DNA from: Desulfovibrio intestinalis
GTDB taxonomy: Bacteria; Desulfobacterota; Desulfovibrionia; Desulfovibrionales; Desulfovibrionaceae
Direction of reading: 5' to 3'
Assembly (NCBI RefSeq): GCF_014202345.1
Contig: NZ_JACHGO010000005.1
Span: forward strand, 1-64,000
DNA: 64,000 nucleotides
Made by a program: the position numbers and the translations under genes. The notes below the pieces were generated by a model. The model was not told the DNA's origin. It searched no databases and saw nothing but the letters and a program-made list of their open reading frames with translations. Shown one piece after another: positions 1 to 8,279 of the stretch (the first letter of the stretch is position 1; each line of letters begins with the position of its first letter).

Positions 1-510
1 CAGGCCAACTGCTGCTGGTCAGTGGACTTCATGCATGACTCGCTCTCCAGCGGACAGCGGTTCCGTACGTTCAACGTGGTGGATGATTACAGCCGAGAAT
101 GCCTCGCCATTGAGTTAGACACCAGCCTCCCCGCAGCCCGGATATTACGGGTTCTGGACAGGGTGGCGGCATGGCGAGGGTATCCGGAAAAGCTGAGAAT
201 GGACAACGGGCCGGAACTGATCTCGATCCAGATGGCTGAGTGGGCTGAGGCGCATGGAGTGGAGCTGGAGTTCATCCAACCGGGCAAGCCTACTCAAAAC
301 TCGTATGTGGAACGATTTAACAGGACGTATCGGACGGAGGTTCTTGACTTCTACCTGTTCAGCAGCCTCGCGGAAGTTAAGGAAATCACAGCGAACTGGC
401 TGAAGCAGTACAACGAAGAACGGCCCCATGAGTCCTTGGGCAACATTCCTCCGGCTGAGTATTTGGAAATCAATTCACCCCAGAAAGTCTCTACCTTCGG
501 GTGGCACTAA
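1..510 (+). CDS. IS3-family transposase (OrfB), C-terminal part, cut by window start
   Basis: The frame is open from the first base, so the protein begins outside the window and only about 169 residues are seen. This is the rve/DDE integrase domain of IS3-family transposases, which cuts and joins the IS ends. All three acidic residues are visible: Asp in SVDFMHD, Asp in RMDNGPEL and Glu in NSYVERFN, followed by the usual NEERPHESLG end. The catalytic part therefore looks intact. It lies next to an excisionase-like gene and a replication block, as expected of an insertion sequence parked in a mobile element. The right terminal repeat probably lies soon after the stop, but I could not define it. 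Confidence 0.9.
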   Translation, partial: QANCCWSVDFMHDSLSSGQRFRTFNVVDDYSRECLAIELDTSLPAARILRVLDRVAAWRGYPEKLRMDNGPELISIQMAEWAEAHGVELEFIQPGKPTQNSYVERFNRTYRTEVLDFYLFSSLAEVKEITANWLKQYNEERPHESLGNIPPAEYLEINSPQKVSTFGWH

Positions 511-559
511 CTTGGGGAGGTTTACAAAAAGATGAGGGCAATGACGCGTATATGAAAAC

Positions 560-814
560 CTACATACTTAATCTTTGCCTGAGCCATGTCATGAAGCTTG
601 CTCTCTCATAGGCAACTTTCTTTCCAATCCTTACCCGGACTGATGGCCCTATCCCCATGGCATCGGCATTGGACATACTTTTGGGGGACAGAAGTCCCCC
701 CATACATCTGGAAGCAACATCTCGCGTGAACACAGGTGGGAGTTCTTTTTCCAGGGCGTCGAAAAAACGATCTGTGCCATAGAGATTGGTAATGGGAGTA
801 CGATATGGCCGCAT
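560..814 (-). CDS. Excisionase/AlpA-like small DNA-binding protein
   Basis: An 84-residue basic protein with a GAGG ribosome binding site six bases before its ATG. It is clearly related to the 99-residue product at 19567-19866: both share FF.A(L/I)E..LPPV.(T/S)R, GGL(L/I)S.K(S/T)(M/L)SN.DA and a C-terminal VRIGKKVAYE/VRAGAKVGYT segment. Such proteins are usually winged-helix DNA binders related to excisionase or AlpA, and help integrase excise an element or act as small regulators. It points the same way as the primase and ATPase genes upstream, so it probably belongs to that element. The exact function is inferred from size, the shared motif and context. Confidence 0.6.
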   Translation of the reverse strand: MRPYRTPITNLYGTDRFFDALEKELPPVFTRDVASRCMGGLLSPKSMSNADAMGIGPSVRVRIGKKVAYERASFMTWLRQRLSM

Positions 815-865
815 GTGGCTACCTCATCGGGCTAAATTGTGTGGTGTTGGGCATACTATATAGAG

Positions 866-900
866 GAGGGCAGTAGGAATTTAATTTTCCTACTGCCCTC
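866..900. terminator. Hairpin downstream of the primase gene
   Basis: A 14-bp perfect stem (GAGGGCAGTAGGAA and its complement) around a 7-base AT loop, between the primase and excisionase-like genes. No clear T-run follows on the minus strand, so it could be a transcript-stabilising or processing hairpin rather than a classical intrinsic terminator. Confidence 0.5.
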
Positions 901-914
901 GGTATTTGAATTTC

Positions 915-946
915 CGCACACTCGCACAGCTCGCACACTACGCACA
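915..946. repeat. Iteron-like repeats, copy set 1
   Basis: CGCACA recurs at 915, 923, 932 and 941, spaced 8, 9 and 9 bases apart, most copies within a CTCGCACAC context. The same 9-bp unit occurs in opposite orientation at 4012-4035, on the other side of the primase gene. Short tandem units flanking a replication gene resemble initiator-binding iterons. The origin role is inferred. Confidence 0.45.
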
Positions 947-962
947 CGGCATTTTTTCAATT

Positions 963-3881
963 TTAAAAATCATTATCGTCAACGGTCTGATACACAATTG
1001 AAAGCTTTTCCCCTAAAGGCAAAGGACTTTCAATAATACCATGCGCAGATTCGCCATACAAGTTATCCCTAATAATGGCGAAACCTCTGGGCCGATTATC
1101 GTTACAACCTTGCCAGAACTGCTCTCGCACTTCACCGTCCTTGGTCAGAATCAACAGCCCTTTCTCTTTCAGATTAGTGACAAGAGATTTATACTGAAAA
1201 TCCTTGCAGATTTCGGCTACTGCATAGGTACGTGGGATAAAAAAGCAGTCTTTGTTATCTGCAGCAAGCCTCTTGATTGGGTAGGTATCGCCAACTTTCC
1301 CGTAGAACTCAGCACGGGACAGAGACAGAAGCTTCTCTGTTGCTTTTTCAATCTCAAAGTCTACCGCACCATTTCTGTCCCGGAGCCACCAGTCAAAGCA
1401 ATGCTGCATAGCGGCCATTGCTTCTCCAGCCGACCAGGGCAGTATGTTGAGACGTATGGCGATTTCACCCACACCCGCCAGGAAGGCAAAATGATTGGCA
1501 ACCCGTTTTGCTTGGGCAGACATGGACGTGCTCGCACGCCCGACAAGGAACTGGGCCATGTATCCATTAACCGCCTCACAAATCCCAGCATAGTCGTCTT
1601 TGATGTGCTGGATCATAGCCCGTAATGGGGCACCCCGGTATTCTTTACTGCTTTGTACCAATTTGTCGGAAAATTCTCCAGCGGGCATGCCGTCAGGTAT
1701 AATCGTGAATATGCCGTGGTCAGTACCACCGTCTGCAAGGATACTGATAACGCGCACCTCATGCCCGGCCATGGCTTTATTCCTATAACCTTGGTCAGCA
1801 CGGTCAGATATGGACACTTCACCTGAAGACAGAAATGTCAAATTCCACGTCGGTACACGACGGCTGACACCGGTCTTTGAAGAACGTGATTTGCCCTGGC
1901 CATTGGCAAGCATATAGGCTGCCTGGGCCACCACATCAGGGTCACACTGATTTATTTCATCAAGCAAAAGGCAGTTGTCGTTATGTTGTTCCGCTACGCC
2001 TTCAAGGCCATTGTCCGTTGTTCGCCACGACTTAAGCTCACCGCCAGTGACAGAACCCGCAACATGAAGGCTCGTCGTCTTGCCGCTGGAAGAATTACCG
2101 TAGAGGTGAATGCCAAAACCAGAATGCCTCATGAGCGTCAACAAGGGGCCGGACAGGGCCGCAATAATCGTCACCTGCAAAAGAGGGTTGCTCTCGCAAT
2201 ACCTCCCCACATGCTCTCTCCATTCTTCGAGTGTTCCCTTTGACTCAAACAGCTTGGACGCCACAGGGAAGCGGGAGCACAGATACTCGCACTGGCCGTG
2301 CTGACTTCCCAGATCAAAAGGTACAAATTTGTTGGCCTTTTCAACCCAACCATTTTTTTCAACAATCAAAGCCCGCTGCTTTGGGGTTGCTTTGCTAAGG
2401 TATTGTATAAGCCGCTGGCGGGGCAGTCTGCCTGGCTCCAGCAGCAAACCAGCTTCCGACAGGAGCGCAAGCGCCTCTTCACCTGAGCCGTTTAAGGATG
2501 TGAAAGGCACTAGACACTGATGGAGAATGCCATCAGGATCACGTATTTCAATAATCTTTGACCAGCCGCAGCTTTCAGCGTCACGAGCAGAAGCCTTTAC
2601 TTCAAGTGAGGAAGAGATTTTTTCATAAGTGGTTTTGTCGCTGGCATCTGGATAAAATACAAGCTCTTCGTCCAGTACGGCAAAGGCATCGACTTCGAGA
2701 GTCGCAGCGAGCTTTCGCCGATAAAGATCCATAGGGCATTTTACTCGGCAGCCGCCTGAACAAGGGAATACTTTCTGGACTTCCTTACAGGTGATGGGAG
2801 AATAACTGTAGGCATTATGCAGCTTCTTTTGGGCCTCTTCTTCATTATAGCGGCGAGGATCAAGCTGACTATACATGTGGAATAATATCCGTCCCAATGG
2901 CCCACAGTGGGAAAAAATTCTGGCAAGCGCAAACCATTGGGGCTCTGAGAGTTCACCCGCATGCTGGCTGCAGAAAGTCACAAATTTACATTCTGTTTCC
3001 AGGCTTGCAACCTGGCTATCGGCGTTACGCCTGTCAGCAGTAAGACAAACAACCCTTTTGGCTTGCAAATAGGCTTCTTCCAGCATGGGAGCGCAGGTGA
3101 TACCATTTCGGCTTCCTTCCTCCTCAATATGCCGGTCTTTTTTGACGAGTTCCTCAAAAAAAGAAGCTCCATTGTACATGATCTCGTCATATGTCACCGG
3201 CACCTTGTAATTGCCGTCAGCCCGCTGGATATGGGGCAGTCGGATGAGTTGGCCTTTGCCGCCCTTGAACCCGTTTGGATCAATGCACAGGTCTTCAGGG
3301 GTAAGTTTGCGGCTATCCTTAAGCGCACCAAGGACTGTACCGTCCCAAAGTTCCTTATGGGCAGCAATATTCAGAATGGAATCAAGGGTACGCCTGTAAA
3401 TGGCAGGCAACTCAATGTCACCAGCTTCTGAACCTATAAGCTCTCGTGGGATAATCACATGGAAGCCCTTGCCGCCACTGGCGTAATAATGCAAATGGTT
3501 GGGGTTCACGTCATATTTTTGGGTAAGCAGCCTGCTGAAAATGCGAACAGCTTCAAGCGCTTTAGCAATATCGCCCACCTTGCCCAACGGATTGCCATCG
3601 TTATCAAACAACTCTTTTTTGGCATCGAAGTCCAGCACCAGGTCGCCATAGCGCATGGGCTGAGGTTTACCCTTTTCCACAGGGCCACTGAATTCGAAAA
3701 TAGAAATGGCGGTATATCCGTCACCTACGGCTTCTTTGATGCCATCTGTGGAGGCAGGGTACTCTCTCCATTGCCGAGGCATTTCCGCAAAATCTGCGTG
3801 TTCCTGATCGGCATGGCCCGCGTAGACTATCCGCTTTTCCTTCTGCTCTGTCGGCGTAGAGGAACCATCCAGGATTTTCAT
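963..3881 (-). CDS. Mobile-element primase-helicase (AEP primase + DUF927-like ATPase)
   Basis: A 972-residue replication protein. The N-terminal third looks like an archaeo-eukaryotic-type primase: the metal-binding pair sits in YGDLVLDFDAK (D84, D86) and is followed by GGKGFHVIIP (H141). A middle region holds cysteine pairs (CSGGCRVKC) typical of primase-associated zinc or PriCT segments. The C-terminal half has a Walker A motif, GNSSSGKTT, and a Walker B motif, CLLLDEIN, of the DUF927 helicase-like type. It would prime and unwind DNA for autonomous replication of a plasmid, phage or integrative element. The start is supported by AGGAG five bases before ATG. The RepA-like ATPase gene lies upstream in the same direction, and iteron-like repeats flank the gene. 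The family is fairly certain; the element type is not. Confidence 0.8.
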   Translation of the reverse strand: MKILDGSSTPTEQKEKRIVYAGHADQEHADFAEMPRQWREYPASTDGIKEAVGDGYTAISIFEFSGPVEKGKPQPMRYGDLVLDFDAKKELFDNDGNPLGKVGDIAKALEAVRIFSRLLTQKYDVNPNHLHYYASGGKGFHVIIPRELIGSEAGDIELPAIYRRTLDSILNIAAHKELWDGTVLGALKDSRKLTPEDLCIDPNGFKGGKGQLIRLPHIQRADGNYKVPVTYDEIMYNGASFFEELVKKDRHIEEEGSRNGITCAPMLEEAYLQAKRVVCLTADRRNADSQVASLETECKFVTFCSQHAGELSEPQWFALARIFSHCGPLGRILFHMYSQLDPRRYNEEEAQKKLHNAYSYSPITCKEVQKVFPCSGGCRVKCPMDLYRRKLAATLEVDAFAVLDEELVFYPDASDKTTYEKISSSLEVKASARDAESCGWSKIIEIRDPDGILHQCLVPFTSLNGSGEEALALLSEAGLLLEPGRLPRQRLIQYLSKATPKQRALIVEKNGWVEKANKFVPFDLGSQHGQCEYLCSRFPVASKLFESKGTLEEWREHVGRYCESNPLLQVTIIAALSGPLLTLMRHSGFGIHLYGNSSSGKTTSLHVAGSVTGGELKSWRTTDNGLEGVAEQHNDNCLLLDEINQCDPDVVAQAAYMLANGQGKSRSSKTGVSRRVPTWNLTFLSSGEVSISDRADQGYRNKAMAGHEVRVISILADGGTDHGIFTIIPDGMPAGEFSDKLVQSSKEYRGAPLRAMIQHIKDDYAGICEAVNGYMAQFLVGRASTSMSAQAKRVANHFAFLAGVGEIAIRLNILPWSAGEAMAAMQHCFDWWLRDRNGAVDFEIEKATEKLLSLSRAEFYGKVGDTYPIKRLAADNKDCFFIPRTYAVAEICKDFQYKSLVTNLKEKGLLILTKDGEVREQFWQGCNDNRPRGFAIIRDNLYGESAHGIIESPLPLGEKLSIVYQTVDDNDF

Positions 3882-4011
3882 GACAACTCCTGATAAGTAT
3901 GCGTGCGATAGTCGTTCAGGGCCGAAATGGTCTGCATCGGGCTATTACACATATACTAATCAGCAGAAATGTATTTTTTAATTTTGTTTTTGAGGAAACG
4001 TGTTTTTGCGC

Positions 4012-4035
4012 TGTGCGAGGTGTGCGAGGTGTGCG
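4012..4035. repeat. Iteron-like repeats, copy set 2
   Basis: TGTGCG occurs at 4012, 4021 and 4030 with exact 9-bp spacing, as GTGTGCGAG units. It is the reverse complement of the units at 915-946. Together the two sets bracket the primase gene. This could be the promoter-proximal half of a replication origin or an autoregulatory site. Confidence 0.45.
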
Positions 4036-4203
4036 AAAGCCAAAACACCTGAGAAGGCGAGGGGACAAAAATTTTGCACAGCGGTATCTGTGCGGCGATA
4101 TAACCTGCAACAGACTTTGATTTTTTGCTTTGGCCTTGTTTTAGATTCTTTCTTGTGTTTATTTTTCTTCGCCTTGATCAATAGGTTGGCAAACATATGC
4201 ACT

Positions 4204-4260
4204 ATCTATCCATCTGATGCACATCCCCCCTAAGGGGGGATGTGCATCAGATGGATAGAT
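4204..4260. terminator. Perfect 27-bp-arm hairpin between the two replication genes
   Basis: The two arms, 4204-4230 and 4234-4260, are exact complements with a loop of only three bases (TAA). The arms run from ATCTATCC to ACATCCCCCC. It lies 86 bases beyond the stop of the RepA-like gene. No T-run follows on either strand. The remaining stretch between the two genes (3882-4345) holds only this hairpin and the 4012 repeats. Confidence 0.6.
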
Positions 4261-4345
4261 CAGCAGAATCTGCCAACATGATAATTCAAAAAGAAAAAAG
4301 GATGGTTCTCCCCAAGGAGAACCTATAAATAGCCGCAGGAGCCGT

Positions 4346-6532
4346 TCAGCAGATTTCATCATCCGACTGCTTGGTAATGTCGGCTTCCTCGGGAGCAGTA
4401 AGCTTGCCTTCTTCCCTGAGCGCTTTGTAATGGCTGTGAGCGGCTGCCCTCTTACATATACCCATATCCACAATAGCATCGCATACTTCACCTTGTGCCT
4501 GATCCGAGTGCTCTTTGACATAATTGAGGATGGCCTGATCAATATCCGGCTTATCGGGGGTGGATGCTCTCTTATTCGAATTTTTTATGTCTTCGTCTTC
4601 ACCAGCCGGAAGGGCTGTGGTAGGCGATACTATTGCAACTTGACCGATAGGCTGAAAGGTCATGCCGTCGGATTCGTTTTTAATACTGTATTTGATCCAG
4701 GGCTTATCAGTAAATTCAAAATTACGATTTTTTGTTGCTGTGGCCTCAATTGCGTGTGTACTATTTTTCAGTTGCAATGCTGCATCCACACTGATGTCTT
4801 TCCCCATAGAACCAAAAGAGGCATGTCCACTTTTCCCTTGGTGGTCAACTACGATGCCAGTTTTACCGTGTCGCCTGCACCAGCTATAAAAATTATTTAA
4901 TTCCTTGATAGCTGTATATTCCGAGCTCATAGCTGTTGGGATAACTTTAAACAGGCTGTCCACTATAATGATGTCAGCTTGTTCAAGGTCGGGCAGCAGG
5001 TCTAGCCACCCCTCTTCAGTGTCCAACACTAAATTCTTTTTTTCTGCCACCGAGGAGCGGACTATAAGATTATTTGCGGCATCCTCAGGCAATCCAAGCC
5101 CTTTGGCAATTGAACGAGCACGTTCTTTCAGCTTGCCTGGGGGCATTTCGCCGTCAATCAGCAGCACACGGTATTTACGTGAAGGATATACACGTCCGTT
5201 CAACGCCTTATGCCCATTTGCGAAGCACAGAGCCAATAGAAGCGAAAACAGACTCTTCCCTACGCCGCGCCACGCAAATATGGTCATCTGGTCATCCAAA
5301 GAAAGCAACCCTTCCAGAAGTGGCTCTGGCTCGCTTTCCCCACCTGGCAACTCCAACAAAGGTTGCCCTTGGGGTAAAATACCCTGAGGGGGCTCCACGC
5401 CAAATTCACGGCGACAGTGCTGTGCGAATGTAGAAAGATCGCATTCACCGCTTGGAAATGCTATCGGATAAATGTCTTGGGCAAGCTTAATAATATTTTG
5501 AACCTGGTTTGTTGCTTTTTTTTCTTGCCGTTTCAAAAAAATGGGAAACAACCCCTGCGCCTGTAACACCAAGAATAGCTTATAAGCCTCATAGCACCCA
5601 TCAACAGTATCGTCTGGGAAAATAATGGGCGTCATTGACCCCAGGGATGCCCAATCGCTCATTTCAACCGAACTGTATGTTGTCACAGGAAACGTTTTTG
5701 GTATCCATGTGTGATCCTGTTTGATAGTTTCGCATGTCCACTCATTTGCACATATAAGGGCATATTTAGATCTACCGCGCCACCGTGACAGTGCATGTAG
5801 GTCATACAAAGGACAATTATGATGAGGATGGAGCAGATCAAAAACAACATTACCAGTAGAGTTACCAACACGCTGCCAGGCTGATATGGGAAGCTTGGCA
5901 ACCATTCCTGAATCATCAAATAAATACATAATACCAAAGACTGTACTTCCATTCTCTGTGGAGTACCAATACACTCTAAATTTTTTGAATCCAAAATCTA
6001 TCGGAACAGAGCGTTCAATGGCTTGCATTGCGTTAGCCTTGTCTCTGTCCGTCATCAACACGTTGTTGTGACAAGCCTTTCGATTAAACAGATAACGATC
6101 CTCTTGAGTAAGGCTCACCCTCAAACGTTGGAGGATGTTGGAGTAGACGTTTTGTGGGAGCCATCCGCATTTTTGCTGAAAAAGCGGACCAAGGTAATAC
6201 CCACATGAGGCGGGGTGCTGTTCGGCATCTAAGATGGACTGCTTGTCTTCACTATTCCCTTGTAGCAGATTAACACGGCCAGGCCTTTCAGTAGTATACG
6301 CACCGCAGCTTTCAGGATGCAAAGAAATAGCAGTATTATCAGATAGAAAAATATTTTTGTTTTCTTGCGTTGCATTATGATCAAGGATAGTTGCTAATCT
6401 TGCCACAAGAGCGGGGTCTGTCTGAACTTTACGCCAAAATAAGTCTTGCAGAAGTGCATCATTTACAAAGCCATACAGGCTCCAGGCTGGATGGCCGAAT
6501 GCCTTTGGGTAACGCGGGGTATATTGGTACAT
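4346..6532 (-). CDS. RepA-like RecA-fold ATPase/helicase of a mobile element
   Basis: A 728-residue protein whose second half carries a RecA-type NTPase (AAA_25/RepA-like): Walker A in FAWRGVGKSLFSLLLA, a DGEMPPGKLKERA segment after the next strand, and Walker B in ADIIIVDSLFKVI. This is the layout of hexameric replicative helicases of the RSF1010 RepA type and phage-satellite helicases. The N-terminal half is unrecognised and may bind DNA or a primase. The tail after about residue 620 is charged and looks like a small winged-helix region. The start is supported by GGAGG four bases before ATG. It is the first gene of the minus-strand replication block, followed by the primase gene after a hairpin. 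Confidence 0.7.
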   Translation of the reverse strand: MYQYTPRYPKAFGHPAWSLYGFVNDALLQDLFWRKVQTDPALVARLATILDHNATQENKNIFLSDNTAISLHPESCGAYTTERPGRVNLLQGNSEDKQSILDAEQHPASCGYYLGPLFQQKCGWLPQNVYSNILQRLRVSLTQEDRYLFNRKACHNNVLMTDRDKANAMQAIERSVPIDFGFKKFRVYWYSTENGSTVFGIMYLFDDSGMVAKLPISAWQRVGNSTGNVVFDLLHPHHNCPLYDLHALSRWRGRSKYALICANEWTCETIKQDHTWIPKTFPVTTYSSVEMSDWASLGSMTPIIFPDDTVDGCYEAYKLFLVLQAQGLFPIFLKRQEKKATNQVQNIIKLAQDIYPIAFPSGECDLSTFAQHCRREFGVEPPQGILPQGQPLLELPGGESEPEPLLEGLLSLDDQMTIFAWRGVGKSLFSLLLALCFANGHKALNGRVYPSRKYRVLLIDGEMPPGKLKERARSIAKGLGLPEDAANNLIVRSSVAEKKNLVLDTEEGWLDLLPDLEQADIIIVDSLFKVIPTAMSSEYTAIKELNNFYSWCRRHGKTGIVVDHQGKSGHASFGSMGKDISVDAALQLKNSTHAIEATATKNRNFEFTDKPWIKYSIKNESDGMTFQPIGQVAIVSPTTALPAGEDEDIKNSNKRASTPDKPDIDQAILNYVKEHSDQAQGEVCDAIVDMGICKRAAAHSHYKALREEGKLTAPEEADITKQSDDEIC

Positions 6533-6704
6533 AAATCCTCCAAGTGAGGCAGGACCACACCTGTTTCACTTGCCAATTTAACGGCGAATTTCAGTTGCTG
6601 TTTAAAAAGTATCAACAGATACTGCTATATAAACCAGCATTGTCAATGGATGCAAGGAATGAAGCGTAGGCCGCAGGCAAGGATGTGTAACAATGCTTGT
6701 CTGG

Positions 6705-7127
6705 GGTATGTCTGGCATGATTCATAAATGGGGTTCGGCAGACGTGAGGCGTATGCCCCTTGCTGATGGGGGCGAGATGGGCTAAAAAAGGGTATATGGT
6801 ACAGCGTGTGAGTGTGCCACTCACTGGGTCACCAATCCAAGAAATCTTATCAAGTCAGCCACAAAAAGAAAAAGGAATTGGGCTTGTTAGCTCAATTCCT
6901 AAATTCGTGGTGCCGAGGGCGGGACTCGGCAGTGGTGAGAAAAGGACTCGAACCAACTGGCTGTATTGCTTGATAAGTTAAAAGAGCAGGGTAGTTATGG
7001 TGACCCAGTGAGTGGCACACTCACACGCTGTGCCAGATGTCTTTTTTAGCTCATCTCACCCTCATCAGCAAGGGGCACACGTCTCACCTCTGCCGCACCC
7101 CATTTATAAACCATGCCGGACATAACC
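6705..7127. repeat. Long inverted repeat: 130-bp arms around an att-like core
   Basis: The left arm, 6705-6834, and right arm, 6998-7127, are reverse complements with roughly 85% identity. The innermost 31 bases, ending GTGCCACTCACTGGGTCACC, match exactly. The 163-bp space between them contains the 92-bp copy of the tRNA-Leu 3' end. Related GTGACCCAG..AGTG and GGGTCACCA words recur at 59591-59642 beside the other copy. Inverted arms around a core resemble integrase arm-type sites, or the abutting ends of two related elements. No gene is seen between 6533 and 7370. Confidence 0.75.
6837..6928 (+). repeat. Distal att-like site: 92-bp copy of tRNA-Leu 3' end and terminator
   Basis: Exactly identical to 59645-59736 over 92 bases. 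That includes the last 21 bases of the tRNA-Leu gene with its CCA and the tRNA terminator hairpin. Beyond 6928 the tRNA sequence breaks off (CTCGGC here, CTCGAACC there), so this is a 3'-end fragment and not a working tRNA. It is the expected product of site-specific integration into a tRNA gene. Confidence 0.85.
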
Positions 7128-7370
7128 CTGCCTATCTCATTTTCCTTGTCTGTGTCTGGTTGAGTAGATATCACACCTGTCCGATTTTTGGGAGGCACTT
7201 CTGACCATCAGGCCACAGGAAAGAACTTCATGGCTATGTTTCGCCACATTGATAGCTACCAAAATCAATTCATTTTTGTCATGTTGACCAAGGTCATCGT
7301 AGCATTCTCCTTTTGGGTATAGGGATATCGTTAAGAATACTGATGACGACGGTGACCTGCTACTTAATAT

Positions 7371-7670
7371 TCCGGTGGTACTACGGTCCGGAATCCAGCG
7401 ATAAGGCCCTGGATGCTTGGGCTTTTGAGCACGGTGTGCAAATAGAGTTTACTCGTTCGGGGAAGCCCACGGATAATGGACACATTGACAACTTTAACGA
7501 AAAATTTCGGGATGAGTGTTTAAAACAGAACGCATTTCTGTCCCTGCCTGATGCCCGAAGAACCGTTGAAGCGAAGAACCGTTGAAGCATCGCGCCAGGA
7601 TCACAACCAGCCGTGCCCGCATAGTGCATTGGGCTGCTGACACCGGAAGAATTCCGTGAAAAGAATATAA
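7371..7670 (+). pseudogene. IS3-family transposase remnant
   Basis: Only the end of a DDE transposase is left. YGPESSDKALDAWAFEHGVQ, then GKPTDNGH, FRDECLKQNAFLSL and DARRTVEA are read in one frame, then the match continues in other frames as EASRQDHNQPCPHSALG and TPEEFREK. The first frameshift is caused by an exact 16-bp tandem duplication at 7557-7588. The usual catalytic Glu is replaced (HIDNFN where family members have IESFN). The gene is dead and adds to the evidence that this end of the island has collected insertions. Confidence 0.8.
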
Positions 7671-7757
7671 CCTGCAACCCATTGGGAGCCACTAACTTTC
7701 AGTGGTATACGTAGTGGGGTACGGTCAAACTGCCCTGATAACTGTTATTTATGTAGA

Positions 7758-8192
7758 ATGGAGCGCATCATGTCCAATTATGATAATGCTAAAGTGGCAT
7801 TCTGGGGCAAATCATTCGACAAGTTTTACGTAAACGTAGATAAGGAAATTAATGAAATCAACAATAAAAGTTTATATAAACGACTTAAAGATGATAACTA
7901 TGCTGATTTTTACAAATGCTTAGTTGTTCATGAATTTTACTCTAAAGATAAAATGTATCAGAAATATATCCTTAGTATTTTTGGAGTTGATGAATTAAAG
8001 AGAAAATCTTTAGTTGAACATCCTCAACCTGAAAAACTTTTACCTACTATTGTAATGGCATTGGGCTATCCTACTATTATTGCAGCAATTCTTTTGGGAA
8101 AATCTTTGAGAATAGAGCCTAGGCACTGTTTTTCTATGCCTTCACGATCTACCCTTCGTGCCAATACCTCCATTGTCAGTCCTGTGGAATGA
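7758..8192 (+). CDS. Hypothetical protein, AT-rich, possibly chimeric
   Basis: I do not recognise this 144-residue product. The first 85 or so residues are charged and helical, rich in Lys, Asp and Asn (NVDKEINEINNKSLYKRLKDD), and are encoded by DNA much more AT-rich than the genes around it. A short hydrophobic stretch (TIVMALGYPTIIAAILLG) follows and could be a single membrane segment. The last 27 residues look unlike the rest in composition, so the frame may run into foreign sequence and the native C-terminus may be lost. It lies between an IS relic and the tungsten block. Confidence 0.45.
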   Translation: MERIMSNYDNAKVAFWGKSFDKFYVNVDKEINEINNKSLYKRLKDDNYADFYKCLVVHEFYSKDKMYQKYILSIFGVDELKRKSLVEHPQPEKLLPTIVMALGYPTIIAAILLGKSLRIEPRHCFSMPSRSTLRANTSIVSPVE

Positions 8193-8279
8193 TTATATAA
8201 TTCTTCCACGGTGTTAATTTGCTCTCTTTATTTATAAAACTGAATACAAAAACTGCTAATTTTTTAAGCGACTTGCACA

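Noticed and set aside
917..947. CRISPR-like short repeats near the primase gene
   Set aside because: Units are 8-9 bp with no spacers; iteron-like instead. No CRISPR array was seen anywhere in the window, and the Cas4-like nuclease at 51432 pairs with an ERF-like protein, not with cas genes.
3459..3893. Long plus-strand frame opposite the primase gene
   Set aside because: It is the antisense of a well-supported gene and has no motif.
6929..6980. A second tRNA fragment after the distal att copy (AAAAGGACTCGAACC resembles a T-arm)
   Set aside because: Only about 15 bases fit and no acceptor or anticodon stem can be built.
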